Below are positions 33,904-43,939 of a stretch of DNA of 64,000 nucleotides, piece after piece. The stretch's first letter is position 1, and each line of letters opens with the position of its first letter. The position numbers were made by a program, and so were the translations under genes. The notes under the pieces are model-generated. The model worked only from the letters and a program-made list of their open reading frames with translations. It did no database searches and was not told the origin of the DNA. This DNA comes from an uncultured Planctomycetota bacterium. Its GTDB lineage: Bacteria; Planctomycetota; Brocadiia; CAIUPP01. The stretch lies in contig CAIUPP010000121.1 in the NCBI GenBank assembly GCA_903901045.1, positions 20,396 through 84,395 on the forward strand. Reading direction: 5' to 3'.

Positions 33904-34227
33904 TCAAGAAATCTTCTGTTGCTTCGCCTCCTCGTCAACAAGCTGACGGCAACCTCGAATTCGGCGTCGCATCGTCAGCGAACGCCATATCCCGAAGCCC
34001 AACGACCCGCCTGCCAGGAAGAGGAATATTACGCCGACGACGCGCAGGTCTGGCGAATCTGAGAACTTAAGAATCGTTCCGCCTACCACCGCGAAGGACA
34101 GGCTTGTGCGCAGGTAGGACAGGAATGTGCGCTCATTGGCCAGAACGGTTCGGTCAATCGCCAATTCATCGCGAAGGACGAGCTCCTGATACTTGAAGCG
34201 TTCATAAGGATTTTCACCTTCCGCCAT
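33904..34227 (-). CDS. DUF202 membrane protein
   Basis: 107 aa, SD AGGAG. N-terminal polar region with the DUF202 signature LANERTFLSYLRTSLSF (residues 29-45), then a VVGGTILKF segment and a second hydrophobic stretch (VVGVIFLFLAGGSLGFGIW). Two to three spans. YidH-like proteins of unknown function in the inner membrane. Apparently single-gene. Confidence 0.85.
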   Translation of the reverse strand: MAEGENPYERFKYQELVLRDELAIDRTVLANERTFLSYLRTSLSFAVVGGTILKFSDSPDLRVVGVIFLFLAGGSLGFGIWRSLTMRRRIRGCRQLVDEEAKQQKIS

Positions 34228-34305
34228 AGCATTCTCCTATGCCGTCCCATTTTCGTTGCAGGTCCCCCACGGCCATCCGCATCTGACAATATCGCAACTG
34301 CCGGG

Positions 34306-35496
34306 TCACGGAATATCAATTCCCTGAGACTGGTCGAACAAGTTCCAGACCTGCTGTGAACCCTCGAAGCCCTGGGTATCGCCGTACGAAGCACGGGAGC
34401 ATAGGCCGGGCGAAGTCAGGTTGTAGGAACCATCACCGGGGCGGAAAGAGCCGTCACCTTGATATGTTCCGTTGTGGCCGCCGCCAAAGATGTGGGCGAT
34501 GGTCTTCTGCGGGTCACCGAACCATGAGGCATGGCAGTCACCGTAGAGAATGTTGTACCCCTCCCGGTGGTGAAAGCGCACCGCGCCGCCCTGGTCGCCG
34601 AAATACGGCGCCGTATTGGGAAAGGCGAGTTGGTTGATATTATCAATGGTGTCGAGCACCAGCGCGCGTCCGCCGAGCATCTTCTGCGTCTTGAATACCG
34701 GGCACCCGTTGTATGCCGCGAGGGCCGGCTTCGTGTTGTACCAGGTCTTCGTATAGGGATAGAGCGACCACGCGCCACCGTGAATCAAAGTGGGCATGTT
34801 GCGGTACTGGTAAGAGCAGATGGCGTACAGCGAAAGGCTACTCCAGCCATCAAATTCATACAGCCCTTCCAGTGTTGCGGGGTTCTCAAGGTGGTAGGCG
34901 TCCGCGCCGCCTATCCGCTTCCATAGGTCCGGCAGGAAGCGCTTCGTGTAGCCGTCATAGGCATGGATCGTCGTCCACTGCCGGTTCATGGAGGGGCACA
35001 TCAGCACTTTGCCATCCGGCAGCGTGCCGGCGGTCATTAGCAGCCCCAAGCCGACCGCCGCCATGCTGAACTGGCCTGCGGCGGTAATGTCGCCCATCCA
35101 CGGAGCCGTGTCGTACGGCGCCCAGTCCGGTCGCTCGTAGGTGGCTATTGTCTCCCCTTGAACCAGCGAATAGGGGTAGACCTCTGCCGTCTGGACCACG
35201 GTGCGATTGCCCTTCTTGATCCAGGCGGCATATCGCGGATATTGCGACCTGACCTCCCGGTTCTCGATGTATCCGGCCCAGCACGGATAGTACATGTTGT
35301 AGTCGCTGATATACATTTCGGTTGCCATGCCGATCTGCTTGAGATTACCCACGCAAGACGCCCGGCGGGCCTTCTCGCGCGCCGACGCCAGCGCCGGCAA
35401 GAGAAGCCCGGCCAGAATGGCGATTATGGCTATCGTGACAAGCAGTTCAACCAGTGTGAACGCACTCCAGAGTAGTTTCCGCATGCTCTTTTGCAT
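34306..35496 (-). CDS. DUF1559 prepilin-like protein
   Basis: 396 aa from ATG 35496, 5 nt after AAGGTGAG. The N-terminus is a type IV prepilin/pseudopilin signal ([25 protein letters not shown]), shown here as residues about 13-35, followed by [17 protein letters not shown]. The C-terminal [13 protein letters not shown] is the H-x9-DG motif of DUF1559. Hundreds of such genes occur in planctomycetes and lentisphaerae; they are processed by a prepilin peptidase and probably form surface or envelope structures. It follows the glycan genes and may be co-transcribed with the upstream hydrolase (stop of that gene is 6 nt upstream of this ATG). Confidence 0.85.
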   Translation of the reverse strand: MQKSMRKLLWSAFTLVELLVTIAIIAILAGLLLPALASAREKARRASCVGNLKQIGMATEMYISDYNMYYPCWAGYIENREVRSQYPRYAAWIKKGNRTVVQTAEVYPYSLVQGETIATYERPDWAPYDTAPWMGDITAAGQFSMAAVGLGLLMTAGTLPDGKVLMCPSMNRQWTTIHAYDGYTKRFLPDLWKRIGGADAYHLENPATLEGLYEFDGWSSLSLYAICSYQYRNMPTLIHGGAWSLYPYTKTWYNTKPALAAYNGCPVFKTQKMLGGRALVLDTIDNINQLAFPNTAPYFGDQGGAVRFHHREGYNILYGDCHASWFGDPQKTIAHIFGGGHNGTYQGDGSFRPGDGSYNLTSPGLCSRASYGDTQGFEGSQQVWNLFDQSQGIDIP

Positions 35497-35501
35497 GGCG
35501 C

Positions 35502-37937
35502 TCACCTTTGCTCTCGTGCGCTGAATTCATACACATGCGGCTCAAAAGCAGTAAACACGTCGGTAAAGCCAGGACCAGCCAAGTCAACGCCCCGGTCCTC
35601 AAACAGGACATTTACACGCTTCGCAATGTCAGGAGCGCCGACAATTGAGATCTTCGCATCCACCACAGCGTCCAACGTGTTAGCCGCGACCAGATAGAGC
35701 CGGTTATTGTACTCCCGCACACAGTAATCTATACCCGTCGAATGAATGGTTATGATGGGCCCACGAGAGGGACAAGACGCTGTCACGATCGGGAACAACT
35801 TCTCCACCTCACGTGAGAGACCGGTATAGACCGACCAAAGCCTCGTAAAGGACGGGCTGATGCTGCCATCGCCGATATGAAAGACAATGCCGGTAGCGCC
35901 ATGCATCAGCGCCAGGTACGAGGCGCATCGAATCTCCTCCGCTGTCCGCCGTTCCGCGGTGGGGACGGAGCAACCGATCCACAAGAGGAAAGGCTTGTTT
36001 TGTCCAAGGGTCTCTCTGACTGAGACGACATCCTTCACCAAGTTCGGGATCAGGAAATTGGCGTATGAGGATGATACGGCGACCTCAATGATGTCCGCAG
36101 AGTCCCGATAACCCAACAAATCGCCACCAGGATCCAAATGTATGGCTGTAAGATGTTGCGGATCAACAGTCTTTACAAAACGGCTTATCTTCCTTAACTC
36201 TTCGGCGTTATTCAGATGCACTCTGTTTTCCCGCCCCCGACACATAGGGATTACGTCGGCTTCATAGCTCATGAACCAATACAGGAGCAGAGGATCGGTT
36301 TTTCGCGCCGTGACAACGTTACGAATCTTCTCCAGCATCTCTTTTTCTTCAGGCAAGAGCGTGAAAACATTGTTTCCGTTCCAAGTATATTCCCTGACAG
36401 GTGCTGGCAAACCAACCCCCAACCGCTCCAGCGGTCTTGACACGAGCCCGATATCTCCGTACCTCACGTTAAAGCAGTCTTGTGTAAGCGAATTCTTCTG
36501 TGGCGCTTCACAGGTAAAGAAGGGGCAGAACGGCTTTTCGTCCAGCAGGATGATTCCGTCTGAACGGATACTGACCCTGGGGACAGGCGAAGGAGTTATT
36601 GCCGGTTCGATGTTCTTCTTAATGAAGACACGGTAAGCCGACGACAACTTTTCTCTGTCTTTACCAAGCAGGTGGGCGGAGACAACGTACCGGCCGGCTT
36701 TCCAGCCTGCAATGTCAAACGAAGCGTCATAATTGTCCTTGCCGGGCACCAGCGAGATATGCTGGCTGATAACCGGTTCCTCGCCGAGGTTCCGGCTGAT
36801 TTCGACCTCCAAAGAATCACCATCTTTTGTCTTCCTTGCGAAACCGATCCGAACCGGCTGATCCTCCGACGTATAGTAGTAACGGTCCAGAGACATTTCC
36901 ATCAGGGGAGAGGGAGGCGGCAATTTCCAAAGGCCTTTCCGAAAATCGCAAATCTCACCGGTCTTGGTGTTGACTACCGCAAGCGCCAACTCAAAGATGC
37001 CGGTTGTGGTCTGCGGCAGGAAGTCAGACTTGATACAAGTTTCCTCTTCTTCATTTGGTCTCAGGCGCACGGTGGCGGTTTGGGCATAGGTGTCTATGCT
37101 CCATTCCGTGCGAACGGTCAACGAGGAATCCCTCCCGTTCCGCAACCGAATTCTGAGTTCATTGCCTTCCGGACGAACTCTTAGTGAAATGACTGAGTAG
37201 GAGACTTCAGAGCAACCGCCGAACACCAATTGGCCAAAATCCATTGGTTGGTTAAAGCTTCCCTTCATCATGGCCCAACTGGTAGATTCGATACCCCCGC
37301 CGGACGGCCGACTACGGGTCAGACTAAGGCCCCAGCAAGTGCCAGGCTGCGGACAGGTGGTCTCAAGCGACGCAAAGGGAATGCGCATCTCGGCCGTCCA
37401 TTGTTCAATGCCGATCCTGGTTTTGACTTCCCAATCGGGATTCCAGTCAACATTTCGGAATTCCTTTCCGGCATCTACATACGCCTCATATCGCGCCCCC
37501 AATGAGTTGACAGCCAGATGATAGTAAGTCCGCCGGTCCTGTTTCGTATCGAGAAAGAGTTCTACTGAATTATCTGAAAAAATGTCCACAACATCGTTAC
37601 TTCTTGTTCCTGTTGCGATCTTCTCCGGCGCAGGTTCATTGCAGCGAAAAACGATGTAGAGGCAGGCGTCATCATAGGTGACGTATGTGGTAGTCTGTTC
37701 CTGCGCCCAAAATCCGGAGATGCTGATAAAACCGGAGGCAACACTCGCGTCCTGCCAACACCTGTCATCGAGTTTGCCGTCGATGACCGGCGGTCCGGAG
37801 GTCCTTCCGGCGTGCAGTATCGGTTTTTGTGAGACAAGAGACTGTCGGACAACCACAGCCTCACCACGAACCGCAGCGCAAGTTATCAGCGAGAGCAGGA
37901 ATGCAACCGCAATCATTGCTTTCGCCCGCGCGGCCAT
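35502..37937 (-). CDS. Secreted glycan-active protein with CBM9-like domain
   Basis: 811 aa, SD AAGGAGG. Signal peptide 1-25 ([16 protein letters not shown]). Residues 40-240 are CBM9-like: [58 protein letters not shown] beta-sandwich region (about 250-440) and a TIM-barrel-like catalytic region (about 450-760) with [15 protein letters not shown] and [12 protein letters not shown] follow. It probably acts outside the cytoplasm on complex carbohydrate; no exact hydrolase family can be named. It lies at the 3' side of the hydrolase/transporter cluster. Confidence 0.65.
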   Translation of the reverse strand: MAARAKAMIAVAFLLSLITCAAVRGEAVVVRQSLVSQKPILHAGRTSGPPVIDGKLDDRCWQDASVASGFISISGFWAQEQTTTYVTYDDACLYIVFRCNEPAPEKIATGTRSNDVVDIFSDNSVELFLDTKQDRRTYYHLAVNSLGARYEAYVDAGKEFRNVDWNPDWEVKTRIGIEQWTAEMRIPFASLETTCPQPGTCWGLSLTRSRPSGGGIESTSWAMMKGSFNQPMDFGQLVFGGCSEVSYSVISLRVRPEGNELRIRLRNGRDSSLTVRTEWSIDTYAQTATVRLRPNEEEETCIKSDFLPQTTTGIFELALAVVNTKTGEICDFRKGLWKLPPPSPLMEMSLDRYYYTSEDQPVRIGFARKTKDGDSLEVEISRNLGEEPVISQHISLVPGKDNYDASFDIAGWKAGRYVVSAHLLGKDREKLSSAYRVFIKKNIEPAITPSPVPRVSIRSDGIILLDEKPFCPFFTCEAPQKNSLTQDCFNVRYGDIGLVSRPLERLGVGLPAPVREYTWNGNNVFTLLPEEKEMLEKIRNVVTARKTDPLLLYWFMSYEADVIPMCRGRENRVHLNNAEELRKISRFVKTVDPQHLTAIHLDPGGDLLGYRDSADIIEVAVSSSYANFLIPNLVKDVVSVRETLGQNKPFLLWIGCSVPTAERRTAEEIRCASYLALMHGATGIVFHIGDGSISPSFTRLWSVYTGLSREVEKLFPIVTASCPSRGPIITIHSTGIDYCVREYNNRLYLVAANTLDAVVDAKISIVGAPDIAKRVNVLFEDRGVDLAGPGFTDVFTAFEPHVYEFSAREQR

Positions 37938-37955
37938 TCTCCCTCCTTCTGCGAG

Positions 37956-39758
37956 TCACAACCCACCGTGAACTTGCCCCGAACTATGGGACGGCTGCAA
38001 TCTCTGCCTGTATTTCTCCCATGCTTTTCGTATGGCGCCGTAATCTTGCGGGGTAAATTTCCGTATGCGGTTCGGGAGAAATGCCCGCCTCTGGACGAGG
38101 TTCTCCGCCTGGTACAGGCATGGAACCCCTGTGGCAACCTGACGTTCAAGCACTTCCTCTATCCCCTCAACGATGTCAAACCAAAAACATCCGTCTGTGT
38201 CTATCGGCTTTCCTGGAAGAGCGGCATTGAAGACCATGGCACGCCATGAAAGGGCATAGAGGGGATCTCCTCGCACTGTGTAGAGGTCTCCGACACGAAC
38301 CATGTCGCAGCAGTCGTTGAAGTAGGGGTTCGCCCCGTAAATGGAGATGAGCGCATCGTGCTTTGCTGTTTTCGCCGAATCGTACACAAGCCGGAAGTAT
38401 GCGCGCAGCAACTCGAACCCATACAGATCGCCAAGGCTCTTCAAGCCGGGGCCTTCAGGCATGACGCTTGTTCCGTCAATTTTGAGCCCGTCAGCGCCGT
38501 AGCTGCCCGGCCCGTCCCCGAGCATCCTCTTGAGCATCTCTTGCACAAAGTTTCGATAAGCCGGATGGGTGGGGTCTGCCATAACGGGCTTTCCCTCGCG
38601 CAGCACGCACCATTCCGCAGGCAGTCCCTCGGTCTGCCAAGCGCTCATCCAAAGCAGCACATGCTGGCCCTTCCGGTGACGATCCTCGATAAACCCCCGT
38701 AGGTCAGGAAACTTCTCTACATCCACATGATTACCCGCAAGGTCCTTCTGCCACATGGCGTCAATAATGATCGTTCCCGGCTTGATTCCCTGGGTTTCGA
38801 GCGTTTCCAGCCAGCGCGAAATATTCGCTTGAGTGCACTGCTGGAAACTGAGAGGACCATCCTCCCGCGGGTCTTTGCCGTCGGGACCGCCTCCGCCCGC
38901 CATCTGTGCCAGGGCGCACTGCTCGTGCCAAGTGCAGAAGATCGGCTCACGCCACCAGGCGTGCGTTTGTGCCGAGGAGACAGGCACCAATTCCGCACGC
39001 CGCAGGTCATCGCAATACTCCCTCAGGCAGGTTTCCGGGTTCTTGGCGGCGCAGAAGACAAGTTTGGGCGAGGTCCACACGCCATCCACCCGGACGCAGC
39101 CGGGGTAATCCAGTGAAATCGCCTGCGGGCTGAGAATGTGGTCCTGTTCTTTCATCGCGTTGGGCCGCTTCTTGTTCCATGCCATTGTCTGGAAGCCATA
39201 CTCGCCCGGTCGGACATGGAGGGCGGCTGAAATCCAGCCTTCCTGCCCGAATTCGCCAAATGCGAACATCAATGGCCCGCTATTCAAAGCGCTTCCCCAG
39301 AGTTCCGTCACGTTGCCCACCGAGTTTGCCGCATAGTCAGAAGGATGAACAAACGTCTTGTCGAGGAAATTTGGACAAGCCAGATAGACTGCGCCGAAAC
39401 CGGGCACCGAACCGCGTTCACGGTTCCCGACGGTCCCGCTTAAGTATGTGAGTGCTGAAATGTTCCCCTTGCCCTTGACGATTATCCAGTGTTCGAGACG
39501 GTTGTTCTGGAAGCGGTAAATGTGCTTCTTCTCGTCCCAGACGGAACTCTGCCACAGGACCTCCGTCTGCCAATCGTGGCCGTTCCGTTCAAAGCGGACG
39601 TCCGCCAGACGGCAGGATTCCTGCTTCTCTGGAGTGTCCACCGCCGACGCCAGCGACAACCAAAAGTACACGCGGTTGCCCTTGACGCGAAGCCTGACCT
39701 CTTCGAACTCCCGGTTAAAATCGGCGCACAATACGTCCATTCGCCCGATCCTTTCCAT
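37956..39758 (-). CDS. Glycoside hydrolase, GH31/GH36-like clan
   Basis: 600 aa; a second start at 39740 is possible. N-terminal beta-sandwich (about 1-260), then a barrel: KPGTIIIDAMWQKD near 345, VLLWMSAWQTEG near 385, and GADGLKIDGTS near 425, where the Asp in KID matches the nucleophile of GH31/GH36-type alpha-glycosidases. No signal peptide, so cytosolic action on imported oligosaccharides is likely. It stands next to a GPH-type sugar transporter, 82 nt away. Substrate not deducible. Confidence 0.65.
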   Translation of the reverse strand: MERIGRMDVLCADFNREFEEVRLRVKGNRVYFWLSLASAVDTPEKQESCRLADVRFERNGHDWQTEVLWQSSVWDEKKHIYRFQNNRLEHWIIVKGKGNISALTYLSGTVGNRERGSVPGFGAVYLACPNFLDKTFVHPSDYAANSVGNVTELWGSALNSGPLMFAFGEFGQEGWISAALHVRPGEYGFQTMAWNKKRPNAMKEQDHILSPQAISLDYPGCVRVDGVWTSPKLVFCAAKNPETCLREYCDDLRRAELVPVSSAQTHAWWREPIFCTWHEQCALAQMAGGGGPDGKDPREDGPLSFQQCTQANISRWLETLETQGIKPGTIIIDAMWQKDLAGNHVDVEKFPDLRGFIEDRHRKGQHVLLWMSAWQTEGLPAEWCVLREGKPVMADPTHPAYRNFVQEMLKRMLGDGPGSYGADGLKIDGTSVMPEGPGLKSLGDLYGFELLRAYFRLVYDSAKTAKHDALISIYGANPYFNDCCDMVRVGDLYTVRGDPLYALSWRAMVFNAALPGKPIDTDGCFWFDIVEGIEEVLERQVATGVPCLYQAENLVQRRAFLPNRIRKFTPQDYGAIRKAWEKYRQRLQPSHSSGQVHGGL

Positions 39759-39840
39759 AACTCATGCATCCTGCATATGATTTCATCGCACTTTCCACTG
39801 CAAGCTTCGGACATCTCGAACTCGGGCGGAGTCCGGACGT

Positions 39841-41262
39841 TCAGTCCACGACTTCGGGGATTGGGACCGCAACTTCAGCCTCGGAAGTACCCGGTTTCGG
39901 CCAGCGGAACAGAATCAAATTGAAGACCAGACAAAGGGCGTAGAAAATACCCGGAGCGATCAAGCATAGGCGATAGTAGTTATCGAGCAAATCCACGAGT
40001 TTGCCGGCCAACGGACCGAGCAACATGATGCCAACCGCACCGACGATGGCGCCCGCCGAGCCATACTGCCCGTACTGCGTACGGGGGTACATATCCACGG
40101 TCCACTTGTTCAGGGCAAGAATGATCACAAACACTGGGACTTGCATCATGAACCCTAGGATGAACGCCGAAGTCCGGCTGTGGATGAACAGAAAAGAAGT
40201 CAAACAGATGACGATGCCGCTGCACAGGCCGATCATCAACGATTTCTGGCTTCCTAATCGGTCCACAAGGGCGCCGAACGGCATGGACAACAGCAGGCAG
40301 GCCACGGATGAAGCTGATGCCAAACGAAAATATTCTGTTTCGGTAAGGTGTATCTGGTCGCGGTAGAAAAGCAGCGTAAACACCCCGGCACAACTGGCCC
40401 ACTGGATGGCCGCATACGCCAGGAAGATCACCCAATTGCGGAGGTTGCCAAAGCATTCTCCAAAGTAATTCTTGATTGGCGAGTACCAGCGGCCATGCTC
40501 TTCTTTTATTTCAGGGTAATCGCCTTCCCGCACCTTCACACACATGAGAATGAACGACACGGCGTATAGCCCAGCGAATAAGGCAAAGATGAGCTTCATG
40601 TGCTGATGGGCCTGCCCACCCAGGAACCACGTGAATCCTATGTACGCGAGAAGCCCGAACACGCGGAAGAGCCCATAGAACCGGCCGATGAGGGGTTCAG
40701 GCACCGTGTCAGGGATCAGGTAGAAGTATGTGGTACAGATGAACATGTTGAAAACCTGGAACCCCACGATGAGGAAGCCGAATACAAGCACCAGCGGCGC
40801 CAACGGAAATAGCGACAAGATGGACCGCGCCCAGTCCAGTTTCAGCAGCCCCGTTGTGATTTCCGGAGACCATGGGATCGTGATGAGGAAGAGCGCCACG
40901 AACGGCGTGGCGAACATCAGGAAAGGCCGTCGGCGACCCCAGCGGCTGCGGTGGCGATCGGAAGAGTAACTGATCACCGGATTCAGGACAATGTTGCAGA
41001 CCGTAGCCAGCGTTGAGAGTAGTATGACGATGGCTTCGTTGCTGATTTCTTTGTGGTCTTTGAGCTGCATGACCAGCAGGCCGGGCAATGACTCCATGAA
41101 TGTCAGTGTGAAATCACCCCAAAGCAGCCAGCCGAACAGCACGACCAGCGTGGCCGGGGTGTAACGGAGTGTGCCGCAGGTTAGTACGTTCTGTGTCCCG
41201 CCCGGCGCTATAACGTCTCCGCAGAACCACTTGCTGATGCGCTCAGCGAGGAATCGCCTCAT
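39841..41262 (-). CDS. MFS/GPH-type sugar transporter
   Basis: 473 aa from ATG 41262, 8 nt after CGGAGG. About 12 hydrophobic segments. Between spans 2 and 3 is the MFS/GPH motif SDRHRSRWGRRRPF, and a second LVDRLGSQK loop lies between spans 8 and 9. GPH-family members import glycosides, pentosides or hexuronides with a cation. The neighbouring hydrolases suggest it brings in an oligosaccharide. Confidence 0.85.
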   Translation of the reverse strand: MRRFLAERISKWFCGDVIAPGGTQNVLTCGTLRYTPATLVVLFGWLLWGDFTLTFMESLPGLLVMQLKDHKEISNEAIVILLSTLATVCNIVLNPVISYSSDRHRSRWGRRRPFLMFATPFVALFLITIPWSPEITTGLLKLDWARSILSLFPLAPLVLVFGFLIVGFQVFNMFICTTYFYLIPDTVPEPLIGRFYGLFRVFGLLAYIGFTWFLGGQAHQHMKLIFALFAGLYAVSFILMCVKVREGDYPEIKEEHGRWYSPIKNYFGECFGNLRNWVIFLAYAAIQWASCAGVFTLLFYRDQIHLTETEYFRLASASSVACLLLSMPFGALVDRLGSQKSLMIGLCSGIVICLTSFLFIHSRTSAFILGFMMQVPVFVIILALNKWTVDMYPRTQYGQYGSAGAIVGAVGIMLLGPLAGKLVDLLDNYYRLCLIAPGIFYALCLVFNLILFRWPKPGTSEAEVAVPIPEVVD

Positions 41263-41334
41263 GATCACAACCTCCGGGATGAGAACGGGAACTCGTATGC
41301 AGCATGTTTCTCATGATGCGGCTCAGGACTTTCG

Positions 41335-42837
41335 CTACAACCGCCGGATAACGCTCAAAGCCTTCTTCTCGTAAATGCGTTGCCATTCCGGAGCTAGCAG
41401 GCACTCCGTCACCTCGTAACCGCCCCGGGCATAGTCCGCGGCGGGGGCGCCGTAGTGCATGTACCCGTTTGAGAAGGCCGACATGAAGGTGTACTTATAC
41501 GGCGAAGCTTTCTTGACATTCAGGCCGACTTGCACCAGCACCTCCGCCGGAGAACTGATCAGCACGAACTCCCCAATCCGTATCCCCTGCACTTCAGCCG
41601 CAATCGTCCTTTCCCCCGACTCGTCGTTCAGCGCCTTGTGGAAACGATACGTCATGAGCCGGTCCTGGATCCTCGCCAGTTTCTCCATAGCGCGAATGTT
41701 GCCGAGATACTTCGCTATGCACCTTTCATTGTGCGCGTCCATGGCCAGGAGATCGTCAGACCCGATCTTCGCCTCCTGCAGGTATCGGTAGGAGTAATCC
41801 GCCGGGTACTGCGGATTCAGCGCGTGCTTGAGGTACAGAGGAAGGAATGCCTTGAAGTTCAAGCTGGTGGTTTGCAGCGACTGGAGCAGTTCGGCCTGCT
41901 CCTTCTGCAACTCCACAATGTGCGCGGGGATATCGTTCCTGCGCGGCAGCCGAATGGTTTCGCTCACCACCTTCAGCTTCACGTTTTTCATCCGAATCTT
42001 CCGCCACGCCTTCAAGGTGCTCAGTCCGAGTGCCGTGCCGATCGGCTCGGTATCGCGGGGACGGCTGAAATCCTTGAAGAGGACATCGATCATGTCCCCA
42101 CCCGCCCCCTGCAGGAACAGCGCCATCGCACCGTGGCCCAGTTCCTCTTCGATGACTTTGGAAGCGAAGCCCGGGAAATTGGCCGTGATGGAGCCGCGCG
42201 CGTCGCCGAACAGGGGATGACAGGCGAAGTTGTAGACCACGGCCAGAGGCCGCCCATCGGTGCGGTCCACGCGAAGGAGGCCGATCTCCGGATCGGTCGG
42301 TCCGACGCCTGCCACCTCGTCGTCGGGCGGGCAGGGATTGGCGTGGCGGATTGTCCACGCCTTCCCGTTCTTCAGGCGAAGGGTACGGTTCATCGTGAAC
42401 CGCTCCTCGGCGCCGCGCCCCCAGCCCACCTTCACCGGCAGCATATTCCCCGCCGCACGTCGGACCGCATCGAACGTCCTGTCCAACTGCTCGATGTCGC
42501 TGCACAACAGCCGTCCCGGCGGGTGGGTATGCGAGGCGTTCACCAGCACATTGCGGCCGGGAATCTTCAATTCCTTCTGAATCCGGCCGCGCAGCTTCGA
42601 AAGGAAATCATCCTTGATGTCGCCGATCATGCCAAGGGCGACGACGTCCATGGCGATAATGGCCAACCGGGTTGTCCCATCGTCCAGCACCAGCGCTTTG
42701 GCGTACAGCGGATCATGGATCTGCGCCCCCTTCGTGCGCGTGGTAATATCGCCTTTGGCCACCCCCGCGCGCAAAAAGCATGCCATGTCCCCGTCTTGTC
42801 CCGTACGACGTGCCTTTGGAGTTTGATGTCCTTTCAT
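41335..42837 (-). CDS. Neutral/alkaline ceramidase-like protein
   Basis: 500 aa, SD aggag. Residues 20-110 show the neutral ceramidase-like start: LRAGVAKGDITTR, then a long strand LAIIAMDVVAL and LVNASHTHPPGRL with the His pair of the zinc site; NFACHPLFGD follows near 215 and LFLQGAGGDMIDV near 245. Planctomycetes carry many such genes. No clear signal peptide is seen. Hydrolysis of N-acyl or sphingoid substrates is the family role, but these bacterial relatives are mostly untested. Confidence 0.75.
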   Translation of the reverse strand: MKGHQTPKARRTGQDGDMACFLRAGVAKGDITTRTKGAQIHDPLYAKALVLDDGTTRLAIIAMDVVALGMIGDIKDDFLSKLRGRIQKELKIPGRNVLVNASHTHPPGRLLCSDIEQLDRTFDAVRRAAGNMLPVKVGWGRGAEERFTMNRTLRLKNGKAWTIRHANPCPPDDEVAGVGPTDPEIGLLRVDRTDGRPLAVVYNFACHPLFGDARGSITANFPGFASKVIEEELGHGAMALFLQGAGGDMIDVLFKDFSRPRDTEPIGTALGLSTLKAWRKIRMKNVKLKVVSETIRLPRRNDIPAHIVELQKEQAELLQSLQTTSLNFKAFLPLYLKHALNPQYPADYSYRYLQEAKIGSDDLLAMDAHNERCIAKYLGNIRAMEKLARIQDRLMTYRFHKALNDESGERTIAAEVQGIRIGEFVLISSPAEVLVQVGLNVKKASPYKYTFMSAFSNGYMHYGAPAADYARGGYEVTECLLAPEWQRIYEKKALSVIRRL

Positions 42838-42840
42838 GCC

Positions 42841-43875
42841 TTACTCCTGTCTACATGTTGTCTGAGACTCAAGCGTCAAAGGAAGTCCAGCCCTCGAACC
42901 TCCACTGGACGCATGCCATCGCATAGCGTGCGTCTGGTGGTTCATCCAATGGACGAGAATGCTGCCGGATACCATTTGAAGGAGGTAGTAGAAGACGAGC
43001 GGCAGCACCACGACGGCAATGGGTACCGGGGAGTCGGCGAAGAAGGCATACGCCACAGGCAGACCAAAAGCCATCGTCTTTTGCGTCGCGCAGAAGAACA
43101 TCGCCGTTCTGTCTTCACGGGTGCGCAGCAACCACTTACCCGTCAGCACCGCGCTGGTCATGAACACTCCGTGCATTACGGTCAGATAGATAAGACATGG
43201 CCACAGAAGCTGGAACTGTTCGAAGAGCTTGTCGAGCGACTTCGAGAACGCACAAAGTATGAGCAGCAGGATGAGTCCCAAAGATAGGGGCCTCTCCGCT
43301 TTCGCCCCGTACTCACGCACGGCCGGCCACTGAAGGGAGAGTAACTCGCCGATGGCAAAAGGAATGAGCGCAAGAAGAGCCATGTCGCGCACTGTGCTTG
43401 CGATTGCGCTGGTCCCGGCGAAGTGCGACTGTCCGAAGAGGATACCTGCGAGCAGAGGCGTAAGTGCCACGCCGATCACGTTGCTGCCCACGGAATTGAC
43501 AATGGCGCACAGACTGTTGCCTCGTGCGGCGCTAGTAAGAGCAACGCAGGAGGAGATCGTCGTCGGCAGCGCAGCCACCAGATACACGCCAAGCTTGAGT
43601 GGTCCATCGGGCATCCAAAAAGCCGTTACGAACACGAGGGTGGGGATGATCAGGAATATATGAGCTTGAATGAGGAGGTGGCACCTCCATGACGCCAAAG
43701 CGCGAGTTGCCATCCGAAGGTCGGTTGATAGGCCGGAAAGAAGAAATATCCCGATGATGGCAATTGTGCTGGCCCCGAATTGATCCAAGCGCTGGCCCAG
43801 TTCCGGCCACAGATGCGCCAAAGCGAAGGCGGCGACCAGTCCAAAGGTCAACCCGTAACGAGACAGTAATATCAT
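42841..43875 (-). CDS. BASS-type (bile acid:sodium symporter-like) transporter
   Basis: 344 aa with about nine to ten hydrophobic segments. Features fit the BASS/Arsenical-resistance-like fold: IAIIGIFLLSGLSTDL, a conserved AALPTTISSCVALTSAARGN segment, and ATQKTMAFGLPVAYAFF, which corresponds to the second Na-binding repeat. It follows the ceramidase-like gene by 3 nt in the transcript's direction of travel. It would import an organic anion with sodium. Confidence 0.8.
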   Translation of the reverse strand: MILLSRYGLTFGLVAAFALAHLWPELGQRLDQFGASTIAIIGIFLLSGLSTDLRMATRALASWRCHLLIQAHIFLIIPTLVFVTAFWMPDGPLKLGVYLVAALPTTISSCVALTSAARGNSLCAIVNSVGSNVIGVALTPLLAGILFGQSHFAGTSAIASTVRDMALLALIPFAIGELLSLQWPAVREYGAKAERPLSLGLILLLILCAFSKSLDKLFEQFQLLWPCLIYLTVMHGVFMTSAVLTGKWLLRTREDRTAMFFCATQKTMAFGLPVAYAFFADSPVPIAVVVLPLVFYYLLQMVSGSILVHWMNHQTHAMRWHASSGGSRAGLPLTLESQTTCRQE

Positions 43876-43939
43876 TACCTGCGTGCCTTACTCATTCCTG
43901 TCAAATGGTTCATGCATGTGCTGTGGCTCTGGCAGCTTT

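Noticed and set aside
41530..43287. Plus-strand 585-codon frame opposite the ceramidase-like and BASS genes
   Set aside because: It is antisense to two well-supported genes and has the His/Arg/Gln/Leu-rich composition of an antisense GC-rich frame.
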